Origin: Emergomyces orientalis
Taxonomy: Eukaryota; Ascomycota; Eurotiomycetes; Onygenales; Ajellomycetaceae
Assembly (NCBI GenBank): GCA_002110485.1
Contig: MOWL01000001.1
Location: 124,001-188,000 of the forward strand
Length of the DNA stretch: 64,000 bases
Direction: 5' to 3'
In this document: piece after piece, positions 1 through 11,843 of the stretch
How positions within the stretch are numbered: position 1 is the first letter of the stretch
Layout: the number at the start of each line of letters is the position of its first letter
The notes under the pieces: model-generated
The model's database searches: none
What the model was told of the DNA's origin: nothing
What the model saw: the letters and a program-made list of their open reading frames with translations, nothing else
Program-made: the position numbers and the translations under genes

Positions 1-820
1 GGTTTGCACAACGTCTTCCCTTCCCCCTCATAGCTGATTTGTCTCTGTATAAATTTCAATTTCTGCAATCTGTATTGGATATGTTGGACTTATTTAGGCT
101 CTGCATAATTTGGTATATTCTAATATGGAAGCGCGGATTGCTATGTTAGATTTTCCATGAACAACCAATTATACCCTCTTTCAGAGGAACAATGGGCAAA
201 ACTCCCTAACTTATTGTCACTTGTTTGAAGAAGGGAGAACAGATTGAAAGAAGCAATGGCGAGGCTCACGGATGAAATGAACAATGAGTTCAGTGAGAAG
301 GCATTGTGTTGTTGTTACTGTTTGAGGCTGGAAGTAGCAAGTAATAAACAAAGAGGCGACATTTTGTAGTGGGCATCAAAGCAAGTAAAGCTATTTTTAA
401 GGTAGAGGCCTAGGTGAATGTTCTACATCCTTTCTCTGGAGTTCTATCTTCGTCTCCTTTTTTTCTTCTTATTTGGTTCCTCTCCCGAGCCTATTTATTC
501 ATCATCTACTGTGTGCCTCCTATATTTGCTTTAACTCTTGACCCCTTTTCGTACGATTACTCATTATTTAATGAAACAGCCTATACAGATTAATAAAGAG
601 GTTTAAAACAAGCACAGTTTCGTTGGTAGGTAAAATGGCCGAGTCCTTCTTTGCTGTGATTGTATGCGCCAAAGAGATCACGTGATTTACCCCTGAAATG
701 TAAACGGGAGGGTTGAGTGGTTAAGACTCCAACAAGAATCGGCTTCAGAACAAACATGCTGAGCATCATATTAGTGAAGACGACAGTAGGCAGAAAGCTG
801 GTTGGCCACGGTTAATTACG
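1..820. other. Non-coding left edge
   Basis: AT-rich intergenic DNA with pyrimidine-rich runs around 430-490 and no open frame with coding character on either strand. It presumably holds the promoter of the gene starting at 821. I see no tRNA, repeat or mobile element. Confidence 0.6.
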
Positions 821-2787
821 ATGGTGAAGTTGAGCTATACAGGAGTAAGTAAAGCCATCTACGCCAGATTAGGGGGTAGAGTTATAATAGGATGGGTACT
901 GATGACTGAAACCCAAACAGCGGAAAGTCCGGGGTTTAAAGGCCGGGTTGGCAGTGTCGAAGGATCTTGTATTGCACCACCCCTTCTCGCAAAAGTCCGT
1001 ATAGAAAACCCAGTTAGACGTGATGGTTAATACATTGACATTAGAGAAAGCGAGTTCCTCCTGGGCTCGGATCAAGGGCAGCGGCCAGAGACCCTCATGT
1101 GGAAATCGATCTTACAGGCAAAGAACTCACCGATGAGGGGTTCGCTGCCTTTGTTGATGATCTTATCAACTGCATGCAGTATCGTGATGAGGGGCATCCT
1201 AATGGCATCGTCCAGTTGACTGAGCTCGTGGTAAAGGGGAATGCGTTAACCGTTGCTTCGATGAGAAAGTTAGGCCACGTTGTTGCACTCAGCAGTTACT
1301 GTTTGACGCAGTTGGATATATCAGATAATCGGATATCTGTTGTTTCTAGGGAACAGAGAGAGACCTGGCAGGCATTCCTGGAGTCGTTTCAAGGATGTTA
1401 TGTGATGAAGAAGATTGATTTAGGCGGCAACGCACTGGGTGGAGCAGGATTTGATGTGTTTGCTAGAGTATACGCGCAAAGTGATTTGGATTTCATCGAA
1501 CCTCTCACCGATGAGAGTTGGAAAAATCAGATTGATACTGATGCAGTGGACGTACTCAGCAAAGAGGTGAATGTCGTCAGGCTTGACGAAGAGAAAGAGA
1601 ACAAGAAGCCGCCAGGTAACGCTGTACTAACGGAACGAAATAATGAAGCTCGCCGAGGTACGACACTAGAGCGTCCTGTTAAGTCAGAGTCTTTGAAGGT
1701 CTTCGGGTCCCAGGCTGACTGCCAAGGTGTCCTGCCAACGGAAGACTCGAATTATAGAAGCGCCAGAGGCCTTCGGTCAGTCCCATATCTCGTTTTCTCG
1801 AATTCTTGCACGACGAATGCATGTGCATTTCACCTCTGGAATATCATTCTTTCCCACCGCCAACCCGATACACTCCTGGAGTTCCTCCCGCCCGGTAAAT
1901 CGGTGGCCCCGCTGGAGCAGATTAACCCGATGAATGGCATTGTATATACACCTAATGAAGAATTAAATGCACTGGGGAGAACACTGCTTGAACTTGGCAA
2001 CGAGTTTCGAAAGCAAAATTCTGATATTGACGTAGAGGATATAGAATCTCACAGCTTCAACGAGGAGTTTGGGCAGTCTGATATCACAAAGCACAGAGAG
2101 TTACGCAAAAAGCAGGAGATCGAGATGGATCGAGTGAAGAATCGCTTGCTTTTGGACGTTCTCAAGACTGGCGGCGTAAGAATTACTGGTATTTGGGACA
2201 CAGCATTCAAAATGATGGCGGTTGCCCGCGCAATCTTACTCGACCAGGGAACTAAGTTGAAACCTTTTGCTACTATCGAGGATGGAAACTTAATGGAACC
2301 GTACCCGACAAACGAATATCTGCCAAACGATTGTCTGACAAACGAGTATCCGAAAAGTGAATATCCGGAAAATGGGTACTCGTTTCCCGGCCCTTGTGTG
2401 CAGCAAAAAGAAAATTTTCTCGAAGATTTCCCCACTATTCAGGAAACACTGGAAGGGCATAACCGGGAAGGATCGATTTCAAGTTGGGAACAAACACTTC
2501 GCAGGTTTCCGGGCAATCGCAAAGAACCAATAGTTGGTGCTAAAAAGCTACTTGCGAAGAGAAACATTGGTCGATTTGGCTTACCAATGGACATATGGCG
2601 CCGAATCATTGCAGATGCCGTGGGAGCCTCCGAACTGTTGACAGTCGAGCAACAGATGAGAGTGCTTCGGTATGCATCTGACTGGCAGGCGATCAAGCAG
2701 GAACTGAGGATTAGCGGTGGCACGGAGTTTGAGCAAATATGGAAGATCCTGAGTTCGATGGGATGCCTGAGCTATGCCCATCATTGA
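821..2787 (+). CDS. Leucine-rich-repeat protein (fungal LRR family)
   Basis: The proposed model has two exons, 821-844 and 1045-2787, giving 588 aa. The long frame opens just after a stop at 1042-1044 and has no ATG before the conserved region, so an upstream exon is required. ATG at 821 followed by a strong GTAAGT donor at 845 joins in phase to the ATTAG acceptor at 1044. Residues about 45-165 carry leucine-rich repeats with the LxxLDxSxNxI pattern (for example LTQLDISDNRIS). A second conserved block near residues 230-285 begins RGLRSVPYLVFSNS. Residues about 420-450 are a degenerate five-residue repeat of the xNEYP type. There is no signal peptide or membrane segment, so the protein is probably cytosolic. 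LRRs usually bind other proteins; the partner is unknown. Start and first exon are inferred and could be checked with RNA data. Confidence 0.7.
2303..2385 (+). repeat. Degenerate 15-nt coding repeat in LRR gene
   Basis: Several imperfect 15-nt units encode NEYLP, NDCLT, NEYPK, SEYPE, NGYSF. The repeat sits outside the leucine-rich domain and is likely a variable linker. Confidence 0.7.
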
Positions 2788-3288
2788 CACATTGGAAAGC
2801 GCGGGGCAATAGTGGAGCTCAATGAATTACAGAGTGGCCGTGGTTTTGATGTGGCGTGGATGAGGACTGCGATTGAGAAACATAAAACAAGGGCACATAG
2901 GAGAGGAACATAGCCCGCAAAGAGCTAGCAATTGAGTAAATTCGAATGGCAATAACATAATGTATTTTACTATCCAAAGTGCAAATGGTCCATTGAATGC
3001 TGTGGTTGAACGTTGTGGTTGAACGTCAGAAAATTGAGGAGAGGTCAAAATTGCCTTTTTGGGCGGCGTCGGCGCGGCTGGCGGGTATCTTCAAAAGATT
3101 TCATGTGATTTTGCTGACGGATAGGCGCCGCGACTATCTTTGCTTCGCATAATCATCTGCTCTCCAAGGCTTCATCCCCTCACGCTCCCTATTCCTTTTT
3201 TCTAGCTGAAGTTAGGGATTTTTATGCCAATTTAAAGTTGAAATTGAGTTGCCCATTGATAATTTGTCTACACAACTAAGTCACGCGA
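2788..3288. other. Intergenic, LRR gene to MDP-1 gene
   Basis: Tandem gene spacer. A near-duplicated 13-nt stretch occurs around 3002-3026 (two copies of gttgaacgt with flanks). It contains no open frame of coding character. It should include the LRR terminator and the MDP-1 promoter, but no specific signal is clear. Confidence 0.5.
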
Positions 3289-4100
3289 ATGGCCAGAACA
3301 AAAGGCGGTTCTGGAGCGAAATCCCAGCCCGCCCTCGAAGACCCCACTGTTGCGCCCTCAACCTTCAATGATGGGCTCCCTTTACCGGAACTTTTTGTTT
3401 TTGACTTAGATTATACCCTATGGCCATTTTGGGTCGACACCCATGTTAGCCCTCCCCTTAAAGCGAAGGACAATAATTCGCGATGCGTTGACAGGTATGG
3501 TCCTTTTTATGCTGTCGTACCTGACTCTTGTTTCCCACTAGGCGTCACAGATTGAGCGTGACTTAGCTGCTGTAGGCAATATATTTTAGCATCATACCCG
3601 CGACTGACTTCTTTGATTTTTGGACTTGATATAGGTGGGGTGAATCTTTCGCATTTTACCCTGCCGTATCCTCCATCTTACATGCCTGCCGTTCGCGATC
3701 CATACCCATAGGGCTTGCATCGAGAACACACGCTCCGGACCTCGCTCGTGATATGCTTAAAACATTATATATCATCCCGTCCTTCTCTGATAACCCCGCG
3801 GCAGCTAATAATCGGTCTGTCCGTGCGCTGGACTATTTTGACTATATTCAAATTTTCCCTGGGGATAAGTCGCAACATTTTACACGTATACAACAGGCAA
3901 GTGGCATACGATATGAGGATATGCTGTTTTTTGATGACGAGGCAAGGAATAGAAATGTGCAGACGGAACGGGGAGTCTCGTTCTGCTTGGTGAGAGATGG
4001 GATGACGCGCGAGGAAGTCGATCGTGGTGTCTGGGATTGGAGAAAGAAGATGAACATTACAGTTGCGGATAAAGGGCAAGAACTAGAAGACGAGCAGTAG
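3289..4100 (+). CDS. Magnesium-dependent phosphatase-1-like HAD phosphatase
   Basis: Two exons, 3289-3494 and 3635-4100, encode 223 aa. The intron (140 nt) has a GTATGG donor and ATATAG acceptor and rejoins the frame as R-W-G-E-S. The protein belongs to the HAD superfamily, acid phosphatase/MDP-1 type. The nucleophile motif is FDLDYTLWPFW near residue 38; the two aspartates would be the phosphate acceptor and acid/base. Motif II lies in the GLASRTHAPD stretch, followed by the Lys in FPGDKSQHF and motif III FFDDE. MDP-1 enzymes dephosphorylate phosphotyrosine or glycated-protein sugar phosphates; the fungal substrate is not established. No targeting signal is seen. Length is close to the family's usual size with a short basic N-terminal extension. 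Family assignment is firm; the substrate is not. Confidence 0.88.
3495..3634 (+). other. Intron of the MDP-1 gene
   Basis: GTATGG donor after a two-base remainder (AG), acceptor ATATAG. Skipping it restores the HAD frame between the motif I and motif II regions. Reading through it meets a stop at 3553-3555. Confidence 0.85.
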
Positions 4101-4488
4101 GCTATTAGACGGGTTATATATAGTTACATGATACTTTTTGATATCCGATTGGGTTTTTTGTAGCCGCGAAAGACTCCTGGTACCTACCCAAGCAGATGCT
4201 TTTTCTGCATGTTGGCAGCATGAAGTACTTTAAATATATTAATAATTATTAATGTTCTCAGTAACATCTAGAATTTATGAAGACATAACAGTTGTGAGGA
4301 AGACATAGTTGTTTCTAGCGCTTTATGTAGCTGTGCGGTTCCTCCCCTTATCGATAAGAGATAGCTCCGAGGAAGCTCGGGAACCAACAAACATTTTACA
4401 AACAGACCTCCAATTTCTCCTTCTCATCCACTATAACAACCCAACAATACCGTATAACCCTAATAATAACGAATATATAGCATCAATA
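4101..4488. other. Intergenic, MDP-1 to dynactin p27
   Basis: Short tandem spacer with an AT-rich centre (about 4200-4260). The open frame extends upstream of 4489 without an ATG in this frame, so this stretch is best read as promoter and 5' leader rather than coding. Confidence 0.55.
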
Positions 4489-5238
4489 ATGACCACAAAC
4501 CCAGCTCACCTCAAACCTTCTTCCTCCCGCCACTCCTCCTCACAGAAGCCCACCCTCCCGAGCTACAAGCCACCCTTAACCAACCATCTTTCCGCAACCA
4601 TCTCAGAAACCGCCAGCTTCCAAGGCATCCATCCCATCTCCATCGGTGCAGGCACCGTAATCCACCCACGGACCAAATTTCTCTCCTTTGAAGGGCCCAT
4701 TAAAATTGGAGATGGCTGCATTATAGGCGAAAAATCCGTGATTGGCGGCCCGCAAACGTCGCCAATTGCCTCCACACCAACACCAACAACAGCAGCAATA
4801 GACACGGGATTTTCAACACCTTCAGCAACTACGCCGACCACAGCAACAATCTTAGAGAATTCTGTCATTATCGGGCCTCTCACCACTATTAGTGTTGGTA
4901 CCCACATTGCTTCCGCCGCAACAATTGACACATCTGCCGTCCTGGGCCGGCGTGTGCGTGTAGGGCAGCACGCGAAGGTATGTCCCAGTTGTTGCATTCC
5001 GGACGATGGCGCCGTTGACCATTGGGTTGTGATATGGGGTGGTGCTGGAAGCAGGTTACAGAGACGAAAAAGGGAAAATGGGCAACAACAGCAGCAGAGT
5101 GATGAGGCGGGGATTGGATCTGGGTTTGGAGGCGCGGTTGTGGAAACGGGTCGGTTAGGGGTGCTGGAGAAGGAGAGGGAAGGATTGACGAAGTTAATTG
5201 GAGCTGGGGGTACTGGTGGGGGGTCGAGGAGGAAGTGA
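4489..5238 (+). CDS. Dynactin subunit 6 (p27)
   Basis: A single exon encodes 249 aa. The open frame extends upstream, but ATG 4489 is the first in-frame methionine. Residues about 35-170 show the hexapeptide pattern of a left-handed beta-helix (for example ISIGAGTVIHPRTKF, IKIGDGCIIGEKSVI, VIIGPLTTISVGTHI), and IPDDGAVDHWVVIWG near the end matches the dynactin p27 pattern. Dynactin p25/p27 sit at the pointed end of the dynactin complex, which lets dynein carry cargo along microtubules, including nuclei and endosomes in hyphae. Odd points are a Thr/Pro/Ala-rich insert (about residues 88-120) between helix coils and a Gln/Gly-rich tail. The hexapeptide fold also occurs in acyltransferases, but the context of the coils and the terminal VVIWG favour p27. 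Confidence 0.85.
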   Translation: MTTNPAHLKPSSSRHSSSQKPTLPSYKPPLTNHLSATISETASFQGIHPISIGAGTVIHPRTKFLSFEGPIKIGDGCIIGEKSVIGGPQTSPIASTPTPTTAAIDTGFSTPSATTPTTATILENSVIIGPLTTISVGTHIASAATIDTSAVLGRRVRVGQHAKVCPSCCIPDDGAVDHWVVIWGGAGSRLQRRKRENGQQQQQSDEAGIGSGFGGAVVETGRLGVLEKEREGLTKLIGAGGTGGGSRRK

Positions 5239-5735
5239 TCTTGTTATTTTCACCGTATAGGTTTCTTTTATTATTTTGGAAAGCGTAGCTTGCCTGCAGC
5301 CTGCTTCAGGTTGTTGATTGCGATTTAGCGTAATGGATACCTTGTCGACTCGATGTTTACATGTTCTACAATACTGTTAGAGGGTGGAAAATTGATGTGA
5401 TATGAGACACACTGACGACCCATGAGAGCCCATGAACATGCTTTTCGATCTGATTAATGTACATACATACGAAGTAGATATGAGCAGAAATGTCATCCGC
5501 TTTACCCCTCGCCTTTGCAAAGGGAGATTGGGAGAAAGAACCAAAAAAGATAATATAGAAAAACGCTAGAACAGATAGGAAAATGGCGAAAGAACGGTCC
5601 CTGTTAAAAAGCAACATCCTTGAAAAAAAAAACCAAGACAGAGAACGATGGGGAATACAAAGGAAAAACAATTGCTTCTAGGATGAGAGAAAATAAATTA
5701 TAACGATTTTCCCCACAAGTTGAACCCACACACGC
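5239..5735. other. Convergent spacer, p27 to Mlp1 3' ends
   Basis: This is the 3' region between two convergent genes. It contains A-rich and T-rich tracts (around 5560-5710) suitable as poly(A) sites on both strands. No open frame here looks coding. Confidence 0.6.
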
Positions 5736-8700
5736 CTAAGATCCGGCACCGCCTCCACGAATCCTCTTCCCACTTCCGCTATCACTACCTTCACCACCAT
5801 CGTCCCTCGCTCGCTTGTTGCCATGAGGGATGAACTGACGAGCGTGTGCATTTAGTGCACCACGTCCACCTCTGGGGCTCGGTTGGCCTTGACCCTGGGG
5901 TAGATTACCGGTCTGAACATTATGAGCACCGCCACGACCCTGACCACCTCGGCCCCGACCACCACCGCGAGGTAATGCAGAGCCTCGGCCCGTGGCCTGT
6001 TGCTGTTGCTGCTGAGGCTGTTGACCTTGGCCTTGTTGTTCAGTAGTTTGAGGTCCGAAAGCATTATGTTGCTGACCAGGTGGTCCGCCTCGCCCTCTAC
6101 CCCCTCGAGCAACTGGTAGCCCAGATTGGAGCGCGCGAAGTACACCGGGGCCGGTACCAATTGCTGGATGGTGGCTGCTCTGGGGAGGCCTGTTGGGGAG
6201 CGACGACGCAGCCTGGGACTGGTTCGGCTGTTGAGCGGGAGCTTGCTGGTTGGGAGTGCCTGGCTGCGGCTGTTGCTGCTGTTGTTGGGGGGGTTGTGCA
6301 GGAGTCACCTGCTCAGGTTTCGGGCTTGGAGCAGCAGGAGGTACTCTTTGAGCAGGCGCAGGAGATGGAGACGGTTGTGGTTGAGGTAGTTGAGGTTGTA
6401 CAGGTGTTTGCGGCTGAGCAATTGGTGTTTGTGGGGTCGGGGGTGGAGCGCCGGCGGGAGATTCGGTCTGTTTTGGTTTGGGCGTTGGTGATTGGACTTG
6501 CGGCTTCGGCTGAGATTGAGCCTGGGTGGCTGGCGGTTGGGCCATCACAGCTGCTGGCGCGGGCCGCGCAACCTTTGCAATTTCCCAAATTTCAACAACA
6601 GGCCTTTGTGGTGTTTCTACAGCTGCCTTCTGCACAACTTCGATTTTCGCCTGCGCATTTCTCGCGCGTCCCTCAGTCATGCTAAGCTTCGCCAACACTC
6701 TCTTCTCAGCGAGCTCAACTGCAGATCCGATCTTCTGGTCTCGTTCCTTAATAATCGCCTCCCTTTCTTCGCTGAACTTCTTCTCCAACTCCTTGATGGC
6801 ATCGGCATCTGGCGTAACCGCAGCTTGGGCCTCTTTGTTCGCCATAGCCACTCTTTCTTTACTAACAGCATTCTTGATGTTGTTTCGAACGATCGCCCTG
6901 ATCGTCTCATTTTTGGCTACTAGCTCCCTTGCCTGGGCATCGCTAAGCTCTGGAACGCCGTCTGGTTTGGGAACCGACACAGACGCGGACTCTAGTTCTT
7001 GCTGGTGACTTGCTTTCAGCTTTTCAACTTCTTCTTTGTGAAGCGCCTTGTATTCGGCAAGTTTGTTGTTCAACGTCTCCTTCATTTTATCAACCCGCTC
7101 CTTGACCTTTTGATCAATTGTCGCTTCCTTCTCAGCAAGTGCAGCCTCTAGTCTTTGGATCTTTTCTTCGAGGGCTTTAATTTTCTCAGCGCTTGCGGCG
7201 TCGTTCGTCTGCAGTGCTGTTGGCTGTATAGTAGGTGGTTGCTGGACATCCGTACCGTTTTGGTTTACGGGGGCAGGGGGGGGAGCCAGGGCTGCAGCTC
7301 CATCTTCTGGTATTTTCGCCTTTAGCGCATTGAGTTCGTCCCTCGTACGATCTAATTCGAGTTGGATAACTTCCTTTTCCTGAATTGCCGTGTTCAGTTC
7401 CACTTGTTTGGCCTGGATCCGAGATGAGAGCTCCTTCGATCTCGCTTTAAATTGATCGGTAAGGGTTGAGCGCATGGTTTGAATCCGCTCCTCTCCCTGT
7501 TTGACCTGGGTTGATAATGTCGTTATTTGGGTCTGAAGTTCATCTCTAGCAGAAACAGCATCGTTGCGCTCCTTTTCAAGTGCAGCAAGTTTCTCCTTGA
7601 GCGCCTCCATTTCCGCAGGATCAACACGATCATATTTTTGGAGAATGTTTTGAGTCCGTTGCTGCCATCTGTCCCTATCTTCCTGAAGCAGTCCAAGCTC
7701 TCCATCCTTCGTTTCCACGACGTTTTCCAATTCGCGGATACGAGTTTCAAGCGGACTAATCTGTTGCATCAATTCATCCACACGAGCAGACTTCTCTGCT
7801 AAGGCAGCTTCCGCTTGTTTCGCCTGATTCCTGAGGGTTACACTGCTCTCCCGGAAGAGGTTGAGTTCATTGAGAGTATCCATTAACTTTTTATGGTTCA
7901 GGGTGTTATGTTCAGTATCAGCTTCAGCACGACGTTGTTGTTCAAGTTTAAGTCGGGTATCGTCAAGTTGAGATTGAGTGTAGTCGAGCTGCTGGCGAAG
8001 GCGTTTGGCTTCTTGAGTTGATAAATGGTATTGAACGTCAACAATTTCCTTTTCTCTTCGCAGGAATTTGATAACCTCCTGTAGTCCTTCTAAGCTCGGT
8101 GCTGACGATCCTGACTCATCAACTTCTTCTGGCATACTCTCTTTATCGCGCTGTAAAGTCGAGATTTGCCGGGTAATGTTTTCAAGCTGCTGGTGAAGCA
8201 GGGTATTCTGGTTGACGACCTCCTCGCGACGACGGCTAAGTTCCGTTATTTCTCTTTCGTATCTAGCCTTCATTTCGTTCCAGTTTTCTTCCTCCCGCAA
8301 AAGGTTGTTTTTGGCAGATTCAGCTTGAGTTCTCAGGTCCACGACCTCAAGTTTAAGTTGGCCGGCTTCCGCTCTAACGATTTGGAGATTTTTTGCTGCT
8401 TCGGCATGTTTCACTAGTTCATTTTCGTAATTTTGTTGAGCATGTTGGGCAATTTCGGCCTGAGCTTTGAGGTCCTGTTGATGGTACTGAGCAGCAGCTG
8501 CATATCGTTCGTCTTGCTCTTTGAGCCTGGAAATTTCGGCCTCCAGCATTGACTTTTGATCGTCAAACCGCCGTTGGGAATCAGCTTCCCGGTCACGGAG
8601 CTTCGAGAGTTCATCATTGGTCATAATAAGTTCGGAGCTAATTTCTTCGACACGCTTTTGCAATTCAGATATCTTGCTATCCTTCTCTTCGAGCAAACGA

Positions 8701-11700
8701 TTGGTGTCTTCTTTGTATTGTTCATTTGTATCGGTAACGGACTGGAGGCGCTCTTCAGTGGATTGGCTGATGGCCTTGTAATCCTCCACTTGCTCTTTCG
8801 CGTGTTCGAGTTCAGATTTAGCTAAGTCAAGATCCCGTTTCAATTCGGAAATTTCAAAGGCCAACTCTTGCTCTCGGCTTAGGCCACCCTCATCCGCTTC
8901 TGTCTCAGGTTCGGTATCGGTAGGGCCAGAGGGAGCAGTGGTCGTGGCAGCGCTAGGCTTCCGCTGCAAAACTTCTAATCTTTCTTCCGCACTCTTAAGC
9001 TCGACGGATAACTCATCAACTTTTGACTGTAGATGGTCCCGAGTGGATTTTGTGCCGATGAGTTCTTCACGAACGGTGCTAAGGCTAGTAACTAAATCGT
9101 CAATTCTCTTTTGATTTTGGCTACTTTCGTACTCCCTCCGCAGCGCTGATTTTTTAGCTTCCTCGCTCTCCTCGTTGAGCTTTCGCTTGGTGGTTTGTAA
9201 TTCAGATTCCAAATTTTCAACATTTGACTGAAGGCGTCGGCGAGTTTCAGCTTCTAAGTGTTCCCGTTCATTCAACATGGATTGGAGGTTCGCATTAAGA
9301 GAATCGAGGCGCGCACGTTCGTTGAAGAGGGATTCATTGTCCTCCACCAATCGTTTCTCGATCTTTTTCCAGAGGTCCTTTTCCGCCTTCAGGTTTGCCG
9401 TTTCTCTTCGCAGACTATCAACGAGCCCTCTTGCCTCCACCAAATCCTCCGCCACTTGTTGAGTCCTTAAGTCCTGTTTGTTCGCATTTTCCATGAGAGT
9501 TGCATGCCGTTTCTGAAGCTCAACATTTTCTCCTTTCAATAAATTGAAGTTGGATTGGAGGAGTTCGGCGCGTTGGACAGCAGCAGCCAATTGGCTGTTC
9601 GAACGACTGATCTCACTCTGAAGCTCACTATTCTTCCTCGTCAGATCATTAACTTGCTGTTTCAGAGAGGAATGGTCGGTTGCTGTTTCTTGTCGGAATG
9701 AATCAAAATTAGCCTGCAGCTTTCGCAGAAGCTCCGTATAGTCTGGACCTTCTTGAGATTGCGCAACGTTATCTCCTATAGCGACAGGAGCGGCTGCACC
9801 CAAAGGAAGAGACTGTGAGAAGGGAGTTGCTGATTCTCCAGTTTCTCGGCGACGTGTAAGCATGCTGCGGAACGTGTCTCTTTCCTTTATATAACTCTTT
9901 GTTTGAGCAATAAGATTTGCCATTTCGTCCCGATATGTTTGCACCCTAACACGCAACTCCTTCAGTTCCTCTTGATCCCTTTGGTAAGATTCATTCTTCC
10001 GACGGGCCTCCTCTCCCTCCATCTTATCTCCAACATCCCGGAGCATCCTGCGTAGCGTGACATTTTGCTGTTGGAGTTCGTTCAGATTTTTGAAGGTCGT
10101 TAAGTGGCGCGTGATAAAACGGCCGGTTTCGTTCAGGTCCTGGGCTACATCATCCATTTCACCCTGGGCTATCTTTTCAAGCTCTGCCCTATCATAATCC
10201 TTTTCGTCTGAACCAAGCAAATGTACTTCCATAACTAAGACCTTAACCTGACAACTCAAATCCCTCAGCTGCTGTCTCAATATCTGTCCTTCACGTTCCA
10301 ATCCTTCCACCTGTCCCTGCCACTTCCGGGCCTCCCTTGTTGCATCATCTCTCTCTTTCCCAGCCGTGTCCAATATATTCGACATTTCCACAACAGCGGC
10401 CTCCAACCGTGAATGATCTGCACGAAGCTCATCAATTTCAGGTTTGCTTGACTCGAGGTCCTGTACCATTTCATCCATAGTAGCTTTTAGCTCCTGGTTG
10501 TTTCGTTGCTCGGCAGCGAGAAGTGTTCGCATCTTGTCATATTCGCTGTACATTTGTGTCAGAGTTAGGCCGCCCTTGGTACGTGATGCCCTTGGTGAGA
10601 ATGCGCCAACCGGGGTGCCTGGCCTGAGGGGTGTGGAAATACCAGCTCCATTCACGCCTTGACCTGGACTCATTGGTTGGTTTCGCGCGCTAGAAATTTC
10701 GGACTCCAGCTCTCTAATGTTGAGTTCGAGTTGCGCAACACGACGTTCAGCGGCTTCCTTGTCAGAATGCTCTGTTTCAATTTCCGCTCGCAGCCTAGAG
10801 ATCTCTTCTGCGGCGTCATCTCTTGTCTTTTCTAGGGCTAATTGACATTCTTGTACGCGTCGCTTGGCAGTTTCGGCTGATGTTTGTTGTAATTGTGCTA
10901 GCCTACTCGAGCTATCGAGCTCGATTCGGAAAGACTCTGTGGCCTGAATGGCTTCTTCCTTGAGCTGTTGAATGGTGGATAGTGAGTCTTCATATTTTTG
11001 TTCAACGTCATCTAGGCGGGATTTAAGGGCGTTTTCGCTCCGTCTCAAAGCATCAATATTAGAGTTGGCATCCTCGTTGAGCCGTTGCAGCTCAGAAATG
11101 CGAGCGCTCTTTTCCTTCCGGAACTTCAGATACTCCCCAGATTTGGTTTTCAACTCATTTTCAAACCATTCGTTGTTCTTTTTCAGAAGTTCCAGTTCTT
11201 GTTGGAGGCTTTGTTCGCGGAAGCGTGTGCTGGAGGAGGACGAGTTCGCAGCCTGTAACTTCTGTTCCAGAGTTGAGACCTCGCGTCGTAATTCGATCGT
11301 TTTCTTGTGTTGAGCTGATAGTTCCTCTGCAAGCTTATCATACGCATTAGATTTGGACTCTAGTAGCGCGAGAGTATCGCGATTTGAAGTTTCCAGCGAG
11401 GCGATTCGGGATTTTAAGCCGCTAAGTTCAGATTCAGTGGTACTGGTAGACGACTTCAGAGTTGCAAGTTCGGATTCTAGGTTCGATCGCGTGTTTTCTA
11501 GTTCCTTTTGTTAGTGAATTAATAAGATAGCAAATATCAGTCAAATAGTACCTGATTCTTGAAGCTTGCCGCGAAGACTAGTGATTTCCGCCAACCCTTT
11601 GTCAACAGAGTTTTTGAGTACTTTCACTTTTGATTCACCACTGCGAACAGCATTTTCGAGCTCAACATCAAGCCGTAGCTTATCAGACTTGAGCTCCTCA

Positions 11701-11843
11701 GCCTCGCGAGCTTTGGTAGAGATACTTTCTAGGAGCTGGTTGACTAGTTCGACTGTGGGGTTTTGCGACAGAGAAGCGAGACTGGTTTCGGAGATAGAAT
11801 AATGGGAGGAGAGGAAGGGTATATCGACCGCAGCCGTAGCCAT
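5736..11843 (-). CDS. Nuclear pore basket protein Mlp1/Tpr
   Basis: Two exons on the minus strand, 11843-11552 and 11497-5736, encode 2017 aa. The start is ATG 11843; the open frame upstream of it has no ATG. The 54-nt intron has a GTACTA donor. Of two nearby AGs, only the second (ending 11498) keeps frame, giving QES-ENTRS. Residues 1 to about 1720 are almost pure coiled coil, including the family-typical stretch NNEWFENELKTKSGEYLKFR. From about 1745 the tail is Pro/Gln-rich with polyglutamine runs, then Gly/Arg-rich, with a basic KRARDD-type end that could act in nuclear import. Tpr/Mlp proteins form the filaments of the nuclear basket and act in mRNA quality control, chromatin tethering and spindle checkpoint scaffolding. 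Length (about 2,000 aa) fits the family. S. cerevisiae has two paralogues; filamentous fungi normally have one, so I give no symbol. Confidence 0.95.
11498..11551 (-). other. Intron of the Mlp1 gene
   Basis: 54 nt, GTACTA donor, branch-like CACTAAC. The AG 12 nt further upstream directly after the branch site would break the frame, so the TAG ending at 11498 must be used. Confidence 0.8.

Noticed and set aside
4309..4488. N-terminal extension of the dynactin p27 frame
   Set aside because: The frame is open but has no ATG before 4489, and the extra residues show no family similarity.
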